Shown here piece after piece: positions 20,372-30,409 of a stretch of 64,000 bases of DNA. This stretch comes from Staphylococcus equorum (lineage in GTDB: Bacteria > Bacillota > Bacilli > Staphylococcales > Staphylococcaceae), in assembly GCF_029024965.1 (NCBI RefSeq), contig NZ_CP118982.1, positions 1,674,001 through 1,738,000 on the forward strand, written 5' to 3'. The position numbers and the translations under genes are program-made. How positions within the stretch are numbered: the stretch's first letter is position 1; the number at the start of each line of letters is the position of its first letter. The notes under the pieces are model-generated. The model made no database searches. It was not told the DNA's origin and was given only the letters and a program-made list of their open reading frames with translations.

Positions 20372-21016
20372 TCAGCCTTTCAATGTTTTCGTTACTTCTT
20401 TGTAATCATCATGTTTAAAGAAATATGACCCCGCAACTAACATTGTAGCACCATGGTTTATAACAGTTTCAACAGTCTCATTGTTAATACCACCATCTAC
20501 TTCGATTTCAAATTCTAAGTTCAATTCATCTTTGATTTTTGATAGTTGATCTAATTTTACAACAGTATCATTAATAAATGATTGACCCCCAAAACCAGGA
20601 TTCACCGTCATCACTAATACAAAATCCACCATTTTTATCACTGGTAAGATTGCATCTACGGGTGTGCCAGGATTGATTACAACACCTGCTTTTACATTTT
20701 CATTCTTTATTTGTTCTATTACTCTATGAATATGTGGTGTTGCTTCTACGTGCACTGAGATCATATCAGCCCCGTAGTCGGCAAATAATTCGACATATTT
20801 TTCTGGTTTTTCAATCATTAAATGAACATCAATTGGCAGTCGTGTACCTTTACGCACTGCTTCAAGTATTGGTAAACCAATCGAAATATTTGGCACGAAT
20901 TGACCATCCATAACATCAAAGTGTACACCGTCTACACCTGCTTCTTCTAATGCTGTTAATTCTTCTTGTAATTTTAAAAAATCAGTTGATAATAATGATG
21001 GATAAAGTTTTGCCAT
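20372..21016 (-). CDS. rpe: Ribulose-phosphate 3-epimerase
   Basis: Pentose phosphate pathway enzyme interconverting ribulose 5-phosphate and xylulose 5-phosphate. The 214-residue TIM barrel shows LSTDF near the N-terminus, the metal-binding VHFDVMDGQFVPN block, HLMIEKPE, and the phosphate-binding DGGINNETV segment. Directly abuts rsgA: the rsgA stop and rpe start are contiguous. No anomalies. Confidence 0.97.
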   Translation of the reverse strand: MAKLYPSLLSTDFLKLQEELTALEEAGVDGVHFDVMDGQFVPNISIGLPILEAVRKGTRLPIDVHLMIEKPEKYVELFADYGADMISVHVEATPHIHRVIEQIKNENVKAGVVINPGTPVDAILPVIKMVDFVLVMTVNPGFGGQSFINDTVVKLDQLSKIKDELNLEFEIEVDGGINNETVETVINHGATMLVAGSYFFKHDDYKEVTKTLKG

Positions 21017-21892
21017 TTAATATCTTTCCTTTCTATTTGCAATTTCGTTAAAGAGTTGTAAGTAATGGTCATATCTGAATTGTGCAATGTTTCCATTTTC
21101 CAACTCATTTTTCACATTACATTTTGGTTCATTAATATGATTACAATCTCTAAATTTACACTTTTCGCCGTATTCATTAATCTCCATAAAGTAATTTTTT
21201 AATTCGTCTTTTTGGATATGTGTAAAATCTAACGCACTAAACCCAGGCGTATCTGCTATATAACCATGGCTTCGTTCAAAAAGCTCTATATGTGTTGTAG
21301 TATGACGACCGCGGTTAAGTGCTTTTGAAATATGTTGCGTTTCAATATTCAGTTCTGGAAAATATTTATTTAATAGTGTTGATTTACCGACACCAGATTG
21401 ACCGCTTAATACAGCAAGTCCTTCCCCCCAAGCAGCAAAAACAGGTTCAATATCATCATCGATACTAATGAATTGTGTTTTATAGCCCATATTTTCATAA
21501 ATATTTAACAATTGTGTAACTTTTTGCTGCGTTTCAACTGAGGCTAAATCTCTTTTAGTTATGAGAATACGCGGGCGCATATGATACGAATGCGCAATGA
21601 CTAAAAATCTATCTAGTAATTGCGTTGAAAAATCAGGTTCTACTGCACTCATTACTAATATAAGATGATCCACGTTACTAACAAGTGGCCTTTTTAATTC
21701 ATTTTTTCTATCATGAACGTATTGAATATATCCTTCTGTTATATTTTCAACTTCGAAATCAACTACATCACCAACGATTGGTGAAAATTTATTTTTTCTG
21801 AATAAACCGCGTGGTTTCGTATCGTACATTTCACCTTCTACATCTACACGATAAACGCCACTTAATGATTTTATAATGCGTCCTGTCTTCAC
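21017..21892 (-). CDS. rsgA: Ribosome small subunit biogenesis GTPase RsgA
   Basis: Circularly permuted GTPase that acts in late 30S assembly and is a (p)ppGpp target. The 291-residue protein has an N-terminal OB fold, then the permuted motifs: TKRD (G4) before G1 GQSGVGKST, and DTPGF (G3). The C-terminal zinc site is [14 protein letters not shown]. In many Firmicutes it follows the PrkC kinase, which phosphorylates it; that order is kept here, but a 63-bp repeat array and a terminator lie between them, so it may have its own promoter. Confidence 0.97.
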   Translation of the reverse strand: MKTGRIIKSLSGVYRVDVEGEMYDTKPRGLFRKNKFSPIVGDVVDFEVENITEGYIQYVHDRKNELKRPLVSNVDHLILVMSAVEPDFSTQLLDRFLVIAHSYHMRPRILITKRDLASVETQQKVTQLLNIYENMGYKTQFISIDDDIEPVFAAWGEGLAVLSGQSGVGKSTLLNKYFPELNIETQHISKALNRGRHTTTHIELFERSHGYIADTPGFSALDFTHIQKDELKNYFMEINEYGEKCKFRDCNHINEPKCNVKNELENGNIAQFRYDHYLQLFNEIANRKERY

Positions 21893-22035
21893 TTAGACAC
21901 CTCTCTTTAAAAACTATTATCTTATATATTATAGCAAAGCCTTTTTAATTTAAATATGATTTAAGACTATTTCGTATAAAAATCAGCATAAACCATCTTA
22001 CTATTCTTATATAAACAATAAAACCTATAAAATAA

Positions 22036-22076
22036 AACACCATTTCAACAGACTTTATATCAGTTGAAATGGTGTT
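22036..22076 (-). terminator. Terminator of the stp-stk transcript
   Basis: AACACCATTTCAAC and its perfect complement (14 bp) enclose 13 bases and are followed on the minus strand by TTTATTTTATAG. It lies 380 bases past the stk stop codon, on the far side of the 63-bp repeat array, so the array should be transcribed as 3' UTR. Confidence 0.8.
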
Positions 22077-22107
22077 CACTTATGTTTATTTGACTCTAAG
22101 ATAAATT

Positions 22108-22454
22108 AGCAACACTAAACTCTCTTTGTTCGTTAAGTGCCAGTTCAGATCGCAAGCTTTGGCTTGCATTAGCAACACTAAACTCTCTTTGTTCGTTAAG
22201 TGCCAGTTCAGATCGCAAGCTTTGGCTTGCATAAGCAACACTAAACTCTCTTCGTTCGTTAAGTGCAAGCTCGGATCGCAAGCTTTGGCTTGCATAAGCA
22301 ACACTAAACTCTCTTCGTTCGTTAAGTGCAAGCTCGGATCGCAAGCTTTGGCTTGCATAAGCAACACTAAACTCTCTTCGTTCGTTAAGTGCAAGCTCGG
22401 ATCGCAAGCTTTGGCTTGCATAAGCAACACTAAACTCTCTTCGTTCGTTAAGTG
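22108..22454 (-). repeat. 63-bp tandem repeat array (5 full units plus a partial sixth) in the stk 3' UTR
   Basis: Unit starts AGCAACACTAAAC recur at 22108, 22171, 22234, 22297, 22360 and 22423, exactly 63 bases apart; the sixth unit stops after 32 bases. Units 1-2 share one variant (CTTTGTTC, CCAGTTCAGATC) and units 3-5 another (CTTCGTTC, CAAGCTCGGATC). Each unit has an internal hairpin GCAAGC-TTTG-GCTTGC. Because 63 is a multiple of 3, every frame without a stop stays open, which creates several false repetitive reading frames. The array begins at the stk stop codon itself. I treat it as a non-coding VNTR. Confidence 0.95.
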
Positions 22455-22457
22455 TTG

Positions 22458-24506
22458 CTAAAAATCATAAGGGATATCTTTATCAGCAACGATCTTATCA
22501 TCAACTCGAATGGTATATCCTGCTGTCTCACCTTTTTGAATTGTCATTGGGATTTTTACTGTTTTATTTTCTTTTATCTTGTACGTCTGTGAAGGTGAAT
22601 CGCCTTCGTCATCTTTATCTCTTACATAAACTTTGACTTCTTGGCTCTCATCATCATCACCTGTATACTGTACTTGATATGTCTCTGTATACGTTTTGTC
22701 TAGTTCATCATCTTTAGACTTATCTTCATCTTTTTTATCAGAATCTTCTTTATCCTTGTCTTTGTCTTCATCTTTTTCCTCAGGTGCTCCTTTAGAAACT
22801 GTGAATCCAATAGTTGAACCTTCATCAACTTCTTCACCTTTTGGTGATTGGCTGATAACGTGATCTTTCTTAACTTTGTCGTCGTCTTGTTCTTCATTAA
22901 CCACAACTTTAAAGCCTTTAGCTTCTAACTCTGATTTAGCTGTTTTAAAGGATTTGTTTTCATAATCTTCGACATAAACTTGTTTTGTACCTAATGATTC
23001 AGTTAATTCGATATTACTATCATTCACTTCAACTTTATCGCCAGGTGATACGTTTTGTCCTTCGATTAATCCTTTAGCTACATTTTGGTTCGTATACGCT
23101 TGTTTTACTTTAGCGTCTTTAATGCCTAAGTCTTTCAACTTATCCATCGCTTCTGCTTTAGGGATACCATAAAGACTAGGCATTTCTGCTAATTTAGGCC
23201 CTTTAGATAAAACGATATCCACCTTACTATTCTGTTCTAAACGCTCACCTTTTTTAGGTGTTGTTTTAATGATTTTATTTTCAGAGTATTTATCACTATA
23301 CTCACGAGAAATATCACCAAGTTCTAATTTATTATCTTTTAATATCGTTTCTGCTTCTTTTTCAGTTTTACCAGATAAGTCAGGCGTCTCTAAATACTTA
23401 CTCCCAAACATTCCCATAGCCATAAAACCAAATAAGCCAAATAATAAAAGAATAATTACAATAGCGTAGAAAAACTTCTTTTTCTTTGAACGTTGTTTCG
23501 TTGGCACTGCATATATATGCTCTTCACTAGATTGGAATTTTTGTTGATTCACAATAGGGATTTGCATCGTTTCTTTAATATTTTTATGTTGATTTTCTGA
23601 TTGTGTTTGATTAGCAATTTCTTCTTTATTTATAGGCACTGTTTTAGTGTTCGCATCATCTGACAGATATTTTGCTTCATACTCTCTACTTTTTGACAAT
23701 GCACTATCAAGATCTTCTTGCATATCTTTAACAGTTTCATAACGTTCAGATCTATCTTTTTCAGTTGCTTTTAGCACAACATTACTTATAGCTTGTGGCA
23801 CATCTGATCGATGCTCCGTAACATTGGGCATCGGGTCTTGTATATGCTTAATTGCAATACTTACTGCGGTTTCTCCTGAAAATGGAGGCTTACCAACAAG
23901 CATTTCATACAATACTACACCGATGGAATAGATATCAGTTCCATTATCTGTAGACTTTCCTCGTGCTTGTTCTGGAGATAGATACTGTACTGTACCTAAC
24001 ACATGATTCGTTTCGGTCATTGTTGTTTCACTTAACGCTTTAGCTATACCAAAATCTAATATTTTTAAAGTTTTATCCTTTTCCACCAAAATATTTTGAG
24101 GTTTGATATCACGGTGAACAATTTTAGTATCATGCGCATGCTTGATACCATCGATAATTTGTCTCGTGAAATTCAACACAGTTTCAATATCTAATGGATG
24201 ATTTTCTTGAATGTATTCTGATAATGTTGGACCTTTTATGTATTCCATCACTAAAAAGAAGTTCTCTTCATTTTCTGTGACATCAAATACACTAACAATA
24301 TTGTCGTGTGAAAGTTGAGTTAAGTTATGTACTTCGCGCTCGAAACGTTTAATTGTTTCTTCTTTTTCACCCGAGGGAATTCTAATTGCTTTAATTGCAA
24401 CTTGTCGGTTGAGTATCGAGTCTTCAGCAAGATAGACAGTACTCATACCACCGCCACCAAGTTTTTTAATCACTTCATAGCGTTCATTTATTAATTTGCC
24501 TATCAT
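22458..24506 (-). CDS. stk1: PASTA-domain Ser/Thr protein kinase (Stk1/PrkC/PknB)
   Basis: Membrane receptor kinase that senses cell-wall fragments or lipid II and phosphorylates division, wall and metabolic targets. Residues 1-270 form the kinase: GGGGMSTVY (17-25), Lys39, HRDIKPQN (131-138), DFG (151-153). A Lys-rich stretch precedes one transmembrane helix (about 346-366), then three PASTA repeats (about 373-576), a Lys/Asp/Glu low-complexity linker (576-602) and a C-terminal beta domain. At 682 residues it is slightly longer than S. aureus Stk1, mainly in the linker. It overlaps stp by 4 bases. Its TAG stop is the first part of the repeat array that follows. Confidence 0.96.
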   Translation of the reverse strand: MIGKLINERYEVIKKLGGGGMSTVYLAEDSILNRQVAIKAIRIPSGEKEETIKRFEREVHNLTQLSHDNIVSVFDVTENEENFFLVMEYIKGPTLSEYIQENHPLDIETVLNFTRQIIDGIKHAHDTKIVHRDIKPQNILVEKDKTLKILDFGIAKALSETTMTETNHVLGTVQYLSPEQARGKSTDNGTDIYSIGVVLYEMLVGKPPFSGETAVSIAIKHIQDPMPNVTEHRSDVPQAISNVVLKATEKDRSERYETVKDMQEDLDSALSKSREYEAKYLSDDANTKTVPINKEEIANQTQSENQHKNIKETMQIPIVNQQKFQSSEEHIYAVPTKQRSKKKKFFYAIVIILLLFGLFGFMAMGMFGSKYLETPDLSGKTEKEAETILKDNKLELGDISREYSDKYSENKIIKTTPKKGERLEQNSKVDIVLSKGPKLAEMPSLYGIPKAEAMDKLKDLGIKDAKVKQAYTNQNVAKGLIEGQNVSPGDKVEVNDSNIELTESLGTKQVYVEDYENKSFKTAKSELEAKGFKVVVNEEQDDDKVKKDHVISQSPKGEEVDEGSTIGFTVSKGAPEEKDEDKDKDKEDSDKKDEDKSKDDELDKTYTETYQVQYTGDDDESQEVKVYVRDKDDEGDSPSQTYKIKENKTVKIPMTIQKGETAGYTIRVDDKIVADKDIPYDF

Positions 24507-25246
24507 ACTTTATCACCTTCAATCTCAGCCAAAATTAAACTTACATTATCATTCGTATCTTGCGATAATGCAAGTTCTATTAAATTTTGTCCATGTGTTT
24601 CTAATTCATTGTCTTGAATTAATACTTCTTGAATCATATGATTACGAACAAAATCAGTTAGACCATCAGAATTCAACATTAAAAAATCATAAAAATTCGT
24701 TTTTTTCACAAAAATATCTGGCGTAACTAATTTATCCGTACCCATCACTTTCGTAATAATATTGCGTTGTGGGTGCGTAAATGCTTCTTCAGCGCTAATT
24801 TGGCCGATCATCATAAGATGATTCACGAATGAGTGGTCGTTGGTAATTTGTTCAATATCTCTACTATTCACTAAATACGCACGTGAATCTCCAATATTTG
24901 CAACAACTACATAATTATCAAATACTAATGCACAAACACAAGTCGTACCCATACCTTGGTATTTTGGATTTTCTACTGACAATTGATATAATTCACGGTT
25001 AATCGCTTTTAGTGTTGTTCTCAACCAATCTTCAGCTTGATCTGCCTCGATGAGATTTTCTTCTTCAAATCGACTTTGCAGTTCATTGGTTACAAATTGG
25101 CTCGCGACTTCACCTGCAAGATGTCCACCCATACCATCACAAAGCACTAATAACTGTTGCTCTGTTTGATTATAAAATACGCCACCTGCATCTTCATTCT
25201 TATCACGATATTGACCCGTGTCAGTAAAAAATTGTGCTTTTAGCAT
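24503..25246 (-). CDS. stp1: PP2C-type Ser/Thr phosphatase Stp1
   Basis: Partner phosphatase that reverses Stk1 phosphorylation. The 247-residue protein has the PP2C metal motifs: N-terminal RDKNEDA, LLVLCDGMGGHLAGE (metal-binding Asp-Gly), NIGDSRAYL, NSDGLTD and the C-terminal DTNDNVSLIL. It overlaps stk1 (ATGA) and begins 4 bases after rlmN, the conserved rsmB-rlmN-stp-stk order. No anomalies. Confidence 0.97.
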   Translation of the reverse strand: MLKAQFFTDTGQYRDKNEDAGGVFYNQTEQQLLVLCDGMGGHLAGEVASQFVTNELQSRFEEENLIEADQAEDWLRTTLKAINRELYQLSVENPKYQGMGTTCVCALVFDNYVVVANIGDSRAYLVNSRDIEQITNDHSFVNHLMMIGQISAEEAFTHPQRNIITKVMGTDKLVTPDIFVKKTNFYDFLMLNSDGLTDFVRNHMIQEVLIQDNELETHGQNLIELALSQDTNDNVSLILAEIEGDKV

Positions 25247-25250
25247 GTCT

Positions 25251-26345
25251 CTACCTCGTTTCTACTTTTCGTTCCTTCGCTCTTAATTGACCACACGCAG
25301 CATCTATATCTGCACCTTGTTCTCGTCTAATTGTTGCATTAATACCTAAACGTTTTAATTCTTTTTCAAATTTAAATATGTCTTCTTTAGGCGTCTTAAC
25401 GTAATTTCGTTCTGGTACGTGGTTAACAGGAATTAAATTAACATGACAATTTAAGTTTTGAATTAAATGAGCTAATTCTCTAGCATGTTCAAGTTGATCA
25501 TTAACGCCACCAAACAATCCATACTCAAACGTAATACGTCTATTTGTTGTTTCTTGATAATAATTAATAGCTTCCATTAATTTTTCAACGTTGTATGCTC
25601 TGTTAATAGGCATTAATCTAGAACGTATTTCATCATTTGCACCGTGTAAACTCACAGCAAAATTAATTTGAATGTCTTCGTCTGCGAAATCATATATACG
25701 TGGAATAATACCTGAAGTTGATACCGTAATATGACGGGCACCAATATTCAACCCATTATCGTTATTGACAATTTTTAAGAAATCCATCATTTCATCATAG
25801 TTCTCAAACGGTTCACCAATACCCATGATAACAATTTGTGATACGCGTTCTTCTGATTCATCTAGTGCTTTTTGAACAGTAAGTACTTGCGATACTATTT
25901 CACCCGCTTCTAGATTACGTTTCAACCCACCTAATGTAGATGCACAGAACGTACAACCAATACGACAACCTACTTGTGTCGTAACACATACTGAATTCCC
26001 ATATTCATGTCTCATTAGAACTGTTTCAATTGTATAGCCATCTTGTAGTTCAAATAAAAATTTGATTGTACCGTCTCGGCTCTCTTGTTTAACGACTGTC
26101 GTCATAGTTGTCATTGTAAAACTTTCTTTTAAAACTTCTCTAAGTTCCTTAGATAAATTCAGCATTTCGTCGATGCTATCTACACGTTTTTCATAAAGCC
26201 ATTCAAAAATTTGTTTCGCTCTGAATTTTTGCTGACCATTTTGTATCAACCAATCTTGCATCTCGTCATATCTAATTGAATAAATGGACTGCTTTTCAAA
26301 ATTGGGAAGAAACTTATTCTTTTTCTTCTTTTCTTCAGTAATCAT
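25251..26345 (-). CDS. rlmN: 23S rRNA (A2503-C2)-methyltransferase RlmN
   Basis: Radical-SAM enzyme that methylates A2503 of 23S rRNA, and in some bacteria tRNA A37. The cluster motif C-x3-C-x2-C is at C127, C131 and C134 ([10 protein letters not shown]). The C-terminal DAACGQL segment holds the cysteine that forms the RNA cross-link. 364 residues equals the S. aureus length. RlmN is the housekeeping relative of the resistance enzyme Cfr; the sequence here is the housekeeping type by context. Confidence 0.96.
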   Translation of the reverse strand: MITEEKKKKNKFLPNFEKQSIYSIRYDEMQDWLIQNGQQKFRAKQIFEWLYEKRVDSIDEMLNLSKELREVLKESFTMTTMTTVVKQESRDGTIKFLFELQDGYTIETVLMRHEYGNSVCVTTQVGCRIGCTFCASTLGGLKRNLEAGEIVSQVLTVQKALDESEERVSQIVIMGIGEPFENYDEMMDFLKIVNNDNGLNIGARHITVSTSGIIPRIYDFADEDIQINFAVSLHGANDEIRSRLMPINRAYNVEKLMEAINYYQETTNRRITFEYGLFGGVNDQLEHARELAHLIQNLNCHVNLIPVNHVPERNYVKTPKEDIFKFEKELKRLGINATIRREQGADIDAACGQLRAKERKVETR

Positions 26346-26348
26346 AAT

Positions 26349-27662
26349 TTAATTTTCCTTTCTTCTAATCCTAGTAATGAAAAAGCCATCAGAGTTGAAA
26401 TCTTGAGGTAGTACTTGCATCGTTTTCACTTTTTCTCCAGTAATCGGGTGTTCAAATGTGTCAAACTCAAAATCTTTATTATCTTTTAAAAATGTATATA
26501 CTACATTCTCATTTTCTAATTGTTCAATTGTGCATGTAGAATAAATTAACGTGCCACCTGGTTTTAAATTATCTTTCACATTATTTAAAATTTCCAATTG
26601 AATTTCGACTAATGATTGAATCGATTGTTGCGATTGTTCATATTTAATTTCAGGTTTGTGTCTTAGGACACCTAAGCCACTACATGGTGCATCAACTAAA
26701 ATCTTATCATACACTTTACCATATTTTTCAGTAGCGTCGTGTTCAAAAGCAGAAATGTTAGACAATCGTAATTTTTTAATATTGAAATCTATCAAATCTA
26801 TCTTATGTTCATAGATATCAGTTGCATCAATATGGCCTGTGCCGTTTAATACTTCTGCAATATGGCACGCTTTTCCACCTGGCGCACTACATGCATCTAA
26901 TACTTCGTCGCCGTCAGTTAATCCCATTAATTCCGCAACGAACATAGAACTTTTATCTTGGATAGAAACTAAACCATCTTTGAACATACGTGATTCGATA
27001 ATTGGTTTGCCACTGATATGCAAACACGTATCAATTTCGTTATCTTGTTCCACGATGTAATCATCTTCAACTAATCTTCTAATTGCATCTTCAATTGAAA
27101 TCCTTGTTAAATTCACACGTACAGTTGTCGCTACTTTTGTTAAAAATGATTCCGCGATTGCTTCAGTTTTTTCAATACCAAAGTGTGTCGACCAATGATC
27201 TACTAACCATTTTGGCAAACTGTATTCGATAGCGATTCTTTTTTTATCATCAGTGATTTCAGTGAAGTCTGGCAAGTCACTGCGCATAATATTACGTAAT
27301 ATACCATTCACTACGTTACCGTTATGCGGTCCACCCTTACGTTTAGCAATTTCTACTGCTTCGTTAATAATCGCATGTTCAGGAACCTTGTCTAAATAAA
27401 CATATTGATAAATACTCATCCATAATAATTGTCTTACCCAACCTTTGAGCTTTGTTTGAACGAAAGGTTTTAGTAGGTAATCCAGTGAAAATTTTCTTTT
27501 TAATGTGCCATAAACGAGTTCAGTAAATAATCCTTTATCTGCACGATTTAATTCATTATTAGATAAAACATCATTAATGATGATATTGCTATAAGCCTTG
27601 TCATTAATGATGTCTTGTAAAGTTTCAAACGCTAACTGTCGTACATTCGTGTCTATTGTCAT
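26349..27662 (-). CDS. rsmB: 16S rRNA (C967-C5)-methyltransferase RsmB
   Basis: SAM-dependent RNA methyltransferase acting on 16S rRNA. The 437-residue protein has an N-terminal NusB-like domain (about 1-140), the SAM motif [12 protein letters not shown], and the two catalytic cysteine motifs DAPCSGLG and YSTCTIE. It overlaps fmt by 4 bases (ATGA). It is in the same unit as fmt and rlmN, joining initiator-tRNA formylation with rRNA modification. Confidence 0.96.
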   Translation of the reverse strand: MTIDTNVRQLAFETLQDIINDKAYSNIIINDVLSNNELNRADKGLFTELVYGTLKRKFSLDYLLKPFVQTKLKGWVRQLLWMSIYQYVYLDKVPEHAIINEAVEIAKRKGGPHNGNVVNGILRNIMRSDLPDFTEITDDKKRIAIEYSLPKWLVDHWSTHFGIEKTEAIAESFLTKVATTVRVNLTRISIEDAIRRLVEDDYIVEQDNEIDTCLHISGKPIIESRMFKDGLVSIQDKSSMFVAELMGLTDGDEVLDACSAPGGKACHIAEVLNGTGHIDATDIYEHKIDLIDFNIKKLRLSNISAFEHDATEKYGKVYDKILVDAPCSGLGVLRHKPEIKYEQSQQSIQSLVEIQLEILNNVKDNLKPGGTLIYSTCTIEQLENENVVYTFLKDNKDFEFDTFEHPITGEKVKTMQVLPQDFNSDGFFITRIRRKEN

Positions 27663-28591
27663 AATAATACCTTCCCAACGAGTGACGTTTGCACTCCACT
27701 TAAGTAATTTGCAGCAAGCATTCGTTTTTTACCTGCAACTTGTATGTCTGTTAAAGCAATAGCATCTTTAGAACCCGTTGCCACGATGATTGCTTTTTTA
27801 GTTGTTTCTATAATCGTACCTGGTTTTCCCGTTTTATCTTTTTCAATTCTAGATGCATATATTTTTAAATTTCCGTCATCCATCACCGTGTAAGCAACAG
27901 GCCATGGTGATAAGCCGCGAATATGGTTATATATCTGTTCTGCTGATAGTGTCCAATCAATTTTCTCGTCTTCACGATTAATATTAGAGGCAAATGTCGC
28001 TTCACTTTCATTTTGAACAACACTGTCATTGGTGCCATCTATTATAGAGGGCAACGTTTCTTTCAGTAAGTTTGCACCTAAAAAACTCAATTTCTCGTGC
28101 ATCGAACCTACATCATCTTGCTGTTCTATCTCGATAGCGCGTTGAGATATAATATCACCCGCATCTAATTTTTTAACCATATACATAATAGATATACCTG
28201 TTTCCTTTTCACCATCAATAATTGCTTGATGAATTGGAGCGCCACCTCTATATTTAGGTAATAATGATGCGTGGACATTAATCGCACCCAGTTTAGGTGA
28301 TGCTAATAATGATTCTGGTAATAATTGTCCAAAAGCTGCTGTGACGATTAGGTCTGCATTTAAATCAATAAGTACTTTTAAATCTTCTGATTGTGCTAAT
28401 TTTTCTGGCTGGTAGACCGCAATGTCATGTTCTACTGCCACTTTTTTTACTGGTGGTGGTGTGAGTGTACGCTTTCTACCAACTGGTCTATCTGGTTGCG
28501 TTACAACTGCAATTACATCATGTTCAGCAATTAGCATTTCTAAAACTTTAGTTGAAAAATCAGGTGTCCCCATAAATATAATTTTACTCAT
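27659..28591 (-). CDS. fmt: Methionyl-tRNA formyltransferase
   Basis: Formylates Met-tRNA(fMet) for translation initiation. The protein (310 residues) starts [13 protein letters not shown] and has the formyl-THF motif [13 protein letters not shown] with catalytic Asn/His. I chose the ATG at 28591 over an upstream start that would add ten unrelated residues; the chosen start gives the S. aureus length. It overlaps the def-like gene by 8 bases and rsmB by 4. Confidence 0.97.
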   Translation of the reverse strand: MSKIIFMGTPDFSTKVLEMLIAEHDVIAVVTQPDRPVGRKRTLTPPPVKKVAVEHDIAVYQPEKLAQSEDLKVLIDLNADLIVTAAFGQLLPESLLASPKLGAINVHASLLPKYRGGAPIHQAIIDGEKETGISIMYMVKKLDAGDIISQRAIEIEQQDDVGSMHEKLSFLGANLLKETLPSIIDGTNDSVVQNESEATFASNINREDEKIDWTLSAEQIYNHIRGLSPWPVAYTVMDDGNLKIYASRIEKDKTGKPGTIIETTKKAIIVATGSKDAIALTDIQVAGKKRMLAANYLSGVQTSLVGKVLL

Positions 28592-29072
28592 TGTCAAAAT
28601 ACGCCTCCATTTCAGCTTCACTTAAAAATTTACTTACGCGCTCAGTAAATAACTTACCTTCAAAATGGTCAATCATATGTAATATCATACGTGCAATATC
28701 ATCATATGCAGTCATTTCAACCTCATTACCATTTTTATCATTACTTTTAACAACGATCATTTTGCTTCTGGTCACTTCACCATATACGTTAGGTATACTA
28801 ATAGAGCCTTCTAAATCTGTAACTTTCTCATTAGATTCGCTTATTAATTGAGGATTAATCAGTTGTAACAAGCCATCTACTTCCATATCTATAATCGCTA
28901 CTTTTTGCGATATACCAATTTGTGGTGCACATATAGCGGATGCACCTACATCATACATTGTATCTTCTAAATCGAGTAACAACTCCGCTAATTGAGCGTC
29001 AAATAAAGTAACATCAGGTATTGATCTTTTTAGAATTGGGTGTTGACTCGTAACAAGCTGTTTAATTGTCAT
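28584..29072 (-). CDS. Peptide deformylase-like protein, catalytic residues replaced
   Basis: 162-residue homologue of peptide deformylase placed directly before fmt, the classical def-fmt arrangement. The fold segments are recognisable, but the three motifs are changed: GLAAPQ is [13 protein letters not shown] is EGSIS (metal-binding Cys to Ser), and HExDH is HMIDH (general-base Glu to Met, both His kept). By family knowledge this should abolish normal deformylase activity. A second, inactive def next to fmt is reported in S. aureus (the functional enzyme being elsewhere), so the degeneration is probably old. Start could be either of two adjacent ATGs after GAGGAG; I take the second. Confidence 0.88.
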   Translation of the reverse strand: MTIKQLVTSQHPILKRSIPDVTLFDAQLAELLLDLEDTMYDVGASAICAPQIGISQKVAIIDMEVDGLLQLINPQLISESNEKVTDLEGSISIPNVYGEVTRSKMIVVKSNDKNGNEVEMTAYDDIARMILHMIDHFEGKLFTERVSKFLSEAEMEAYFDNE

Positions 29073-29103
29073 CATAATTCTCCTCACAAAAATTCATCAT
29101 ATC

Positions 29104-29109
29104 ATTATA
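29104..29109 (-). promoter_or_regulatory. Possible -10 element for the def-fmt-rsmB-rlmN-stp-stk unit
   Basis: A TATAAT hexamer on the minus strand lies about 30 bases before the def-like start. No good -35 is visible at 16-18 bases. Since a terminator ends the upstream acetyltransferase gene, a promoter is needed here. Confidence 0.35.
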
Positions 29110-29242
29110 ACTTATTTTGACCAAAAATGCATCATGCATTGTGTAACAGCTAATTTAAATAACCGTACTAGCCGTTTATACTTTAATTTGAAAATATATT
29201 TCATCCATTTTAATTACTACATACAGCTTAACAATTCCAAAC

Positions 29243-29289
29243 AAAAAAAAGGAAATATTTTATCAGTTTACAATAAAATATCTCCTTCG
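29243..29289 (-). terminator. Terminator after the GNAT gene
   Basis: AAGGAGATATTTTAT pairs with ATAAAATATTTCCTT (15 bp, one wobble) around a 9-base loop, followed by TTTTTTTG on the minus strand. It begins 42 bases after the acetyltransferase stop. Confidence 0.85.
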
Positions 29290-29330
29290 TTTTACATGTA
29301 ATTCAATTATATAAATATTAATTCTCTTTT

Positions 29331-30023
29331 TTAATTCATAGATAAACTAGTAAGCTGTATGCCAAACTCATCAAAATTATAAGGATTCAGCCACTTTTCA
29401 AATTCTATTTTATTTTCATGCCATTCGCTATCTATCATAGATAACCAACATGTATCTCGACTTCTATTTTTATAAATTGTATGATTTCTAAAAATGCCTT
29501 CATATTTAAATCCAAGTCGTTTGGCTGCCTTAATAGAAGGTTGATTCAAAGCATCACATTTCCATTCATATCTTCTATAACCTAATGTTTCAAATACATA
29601 CTTTGCTAATAAATATTGAACCTCAGTTGCAATACGTGATTGTTTTAAAACATTTGAATAATGAATATGGCCCACTTCAATAGATGCATTTTTTTGATTT
29701 ATTCTTAACAATGATAAAATACCAACCGCTTCTTCCGTTTTGTTGTCAATAATTGAAAAGAAATAAGGATCTTTTGATTTAATTTTATTATTTATGTAGG
29801 CTTTAAATTGATTGAAATCTTGAGTTTGTTCATCAGGTAGATATGTCCAATTCGGCGCATCTGCTTCTACACTAAAATGGTTGAATAAATCATCGATATG
29901 TTGTGTTGACAATTTTTCCAAGTGACTATATTGTCCTTTTAATGACTTTGTTTCAGGAAAACCAGGCATTTCAAAATCATTTATTATATCACCAATTGGT
30001 TGATTGTATTCATTATATACCAT
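29331..30023 (-). CDS. GNAT-family N-acetyltransferase (RimJ/RimL type)
   Basis: 230-residue acetyltransferase of the family that modifies protein N-termini or small amines with acetyl-CoA. The C-terminal half carries the family features: a beta strand with the AVGILSLLRI turn, the acetyl-CoA region (SRIATEVQYLLAKYVFE), and KCDALNQPSIKAAKRLGFKYEGIFR, where N-x2-S-x2-A-x4-GF is typical. The N-terminal 60 residues (MPGFPETKSL region) match a subgroup that acts on unknown substrates. It sits in a 2-kb segment that interrupts the priA-def order and has its own terminator. Substrate unknown. Confidence 0.88.
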   Translation of the reverse strand: MVYNEYNQPIGDIINDFEMPGFPETKSLKGQYSHLEKLSTQHIDDLFNHFSVEADAPNWTYLPDEQTQDFNQFKAYINNKIKSKDPYFFSIIDNKTEEAVGILSLLRINQKNASIEVGHIHYSNVLKQSRIATEVQYLLAKYVFETLGYRRYEWKCDALNQPSIKAAKRLGFKYEGIFRNHTIYKNRSRDTCWLSMIDSEWHENKIEFEKWLNPYNFDEFGIQLTSLSMN

Positions 30024-30214
30024 TGCAACATCGCCCCTTTATTCACTCGTACTATGCCGAGATTTATAGGCTCACTATACACTAATATTTTAAATTTTGT
30101 CTATTTATTTTAAATATTAATTTATAACGCTAAGCTCAATATTTAACAGGTGCGATGATGCGCACACTTTATTGTTACACACTTATTTGGATGAATTTTT
30201 GAAGTCTGCTTGAT

Positions 30215-30409
30215 TCACATTAAATCTTCAGAGGTTGTATTAAAAAATTCAGCCAATATTTGTGCGTCTTCATTTTTTAACTTCGTTTGCTTACTTTCTA
30301 TGCGTTCAATTAATTCAGGACTTAATTTCGTATTATATAAAGATGCGATGCGATTTGATAATTCAACTATGCTTAATCCCGTAGCTTCTCTCTTATTCAT
30401 TAAACTCAT
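30215..30409 (-). CDS. Small XRE-type helix-turn-helix protein
   Basis: 64-residue protein consisting of one Cro/C1-type helix-turn-helix (TGLSIVELSNRIASLYNT as helices 1-2, then LSPELIERIESKQTKLKNED). I chose the ATG at 30409, 8 bases after AAGGGG, over an upstream TTG. Such single-domain regulators often control adjacent genes. The gene is about 190 bases upstream of the acetyltransferase on the same strand; a small GTGCG-N6-CGCAC palindrome near 30150 lies between them and could be an operator. Target genes are unknown. Confidence 0.75.
   Translation of the reverse strand: MSLMNKREATGLSIVELSNRIASLYNTKLSPELIERIESKQTKLKNEDAQILAEFFNTTSEDLM

Noticed and set aside
22108-22454. CRISPR array
   Set aside because: The units are directly contiguous with no unique spacers, and there are no cas genes in the window.
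22086-22461. Repetitive open reading frames of about 100 residues on both strands in the 63-bp array
   Set aside because: The 63-base period keeps any stop-free frame open in several frames at once; no ribosome-binding site precedes them and the same DNA would encode three unrelated repeat proteins.
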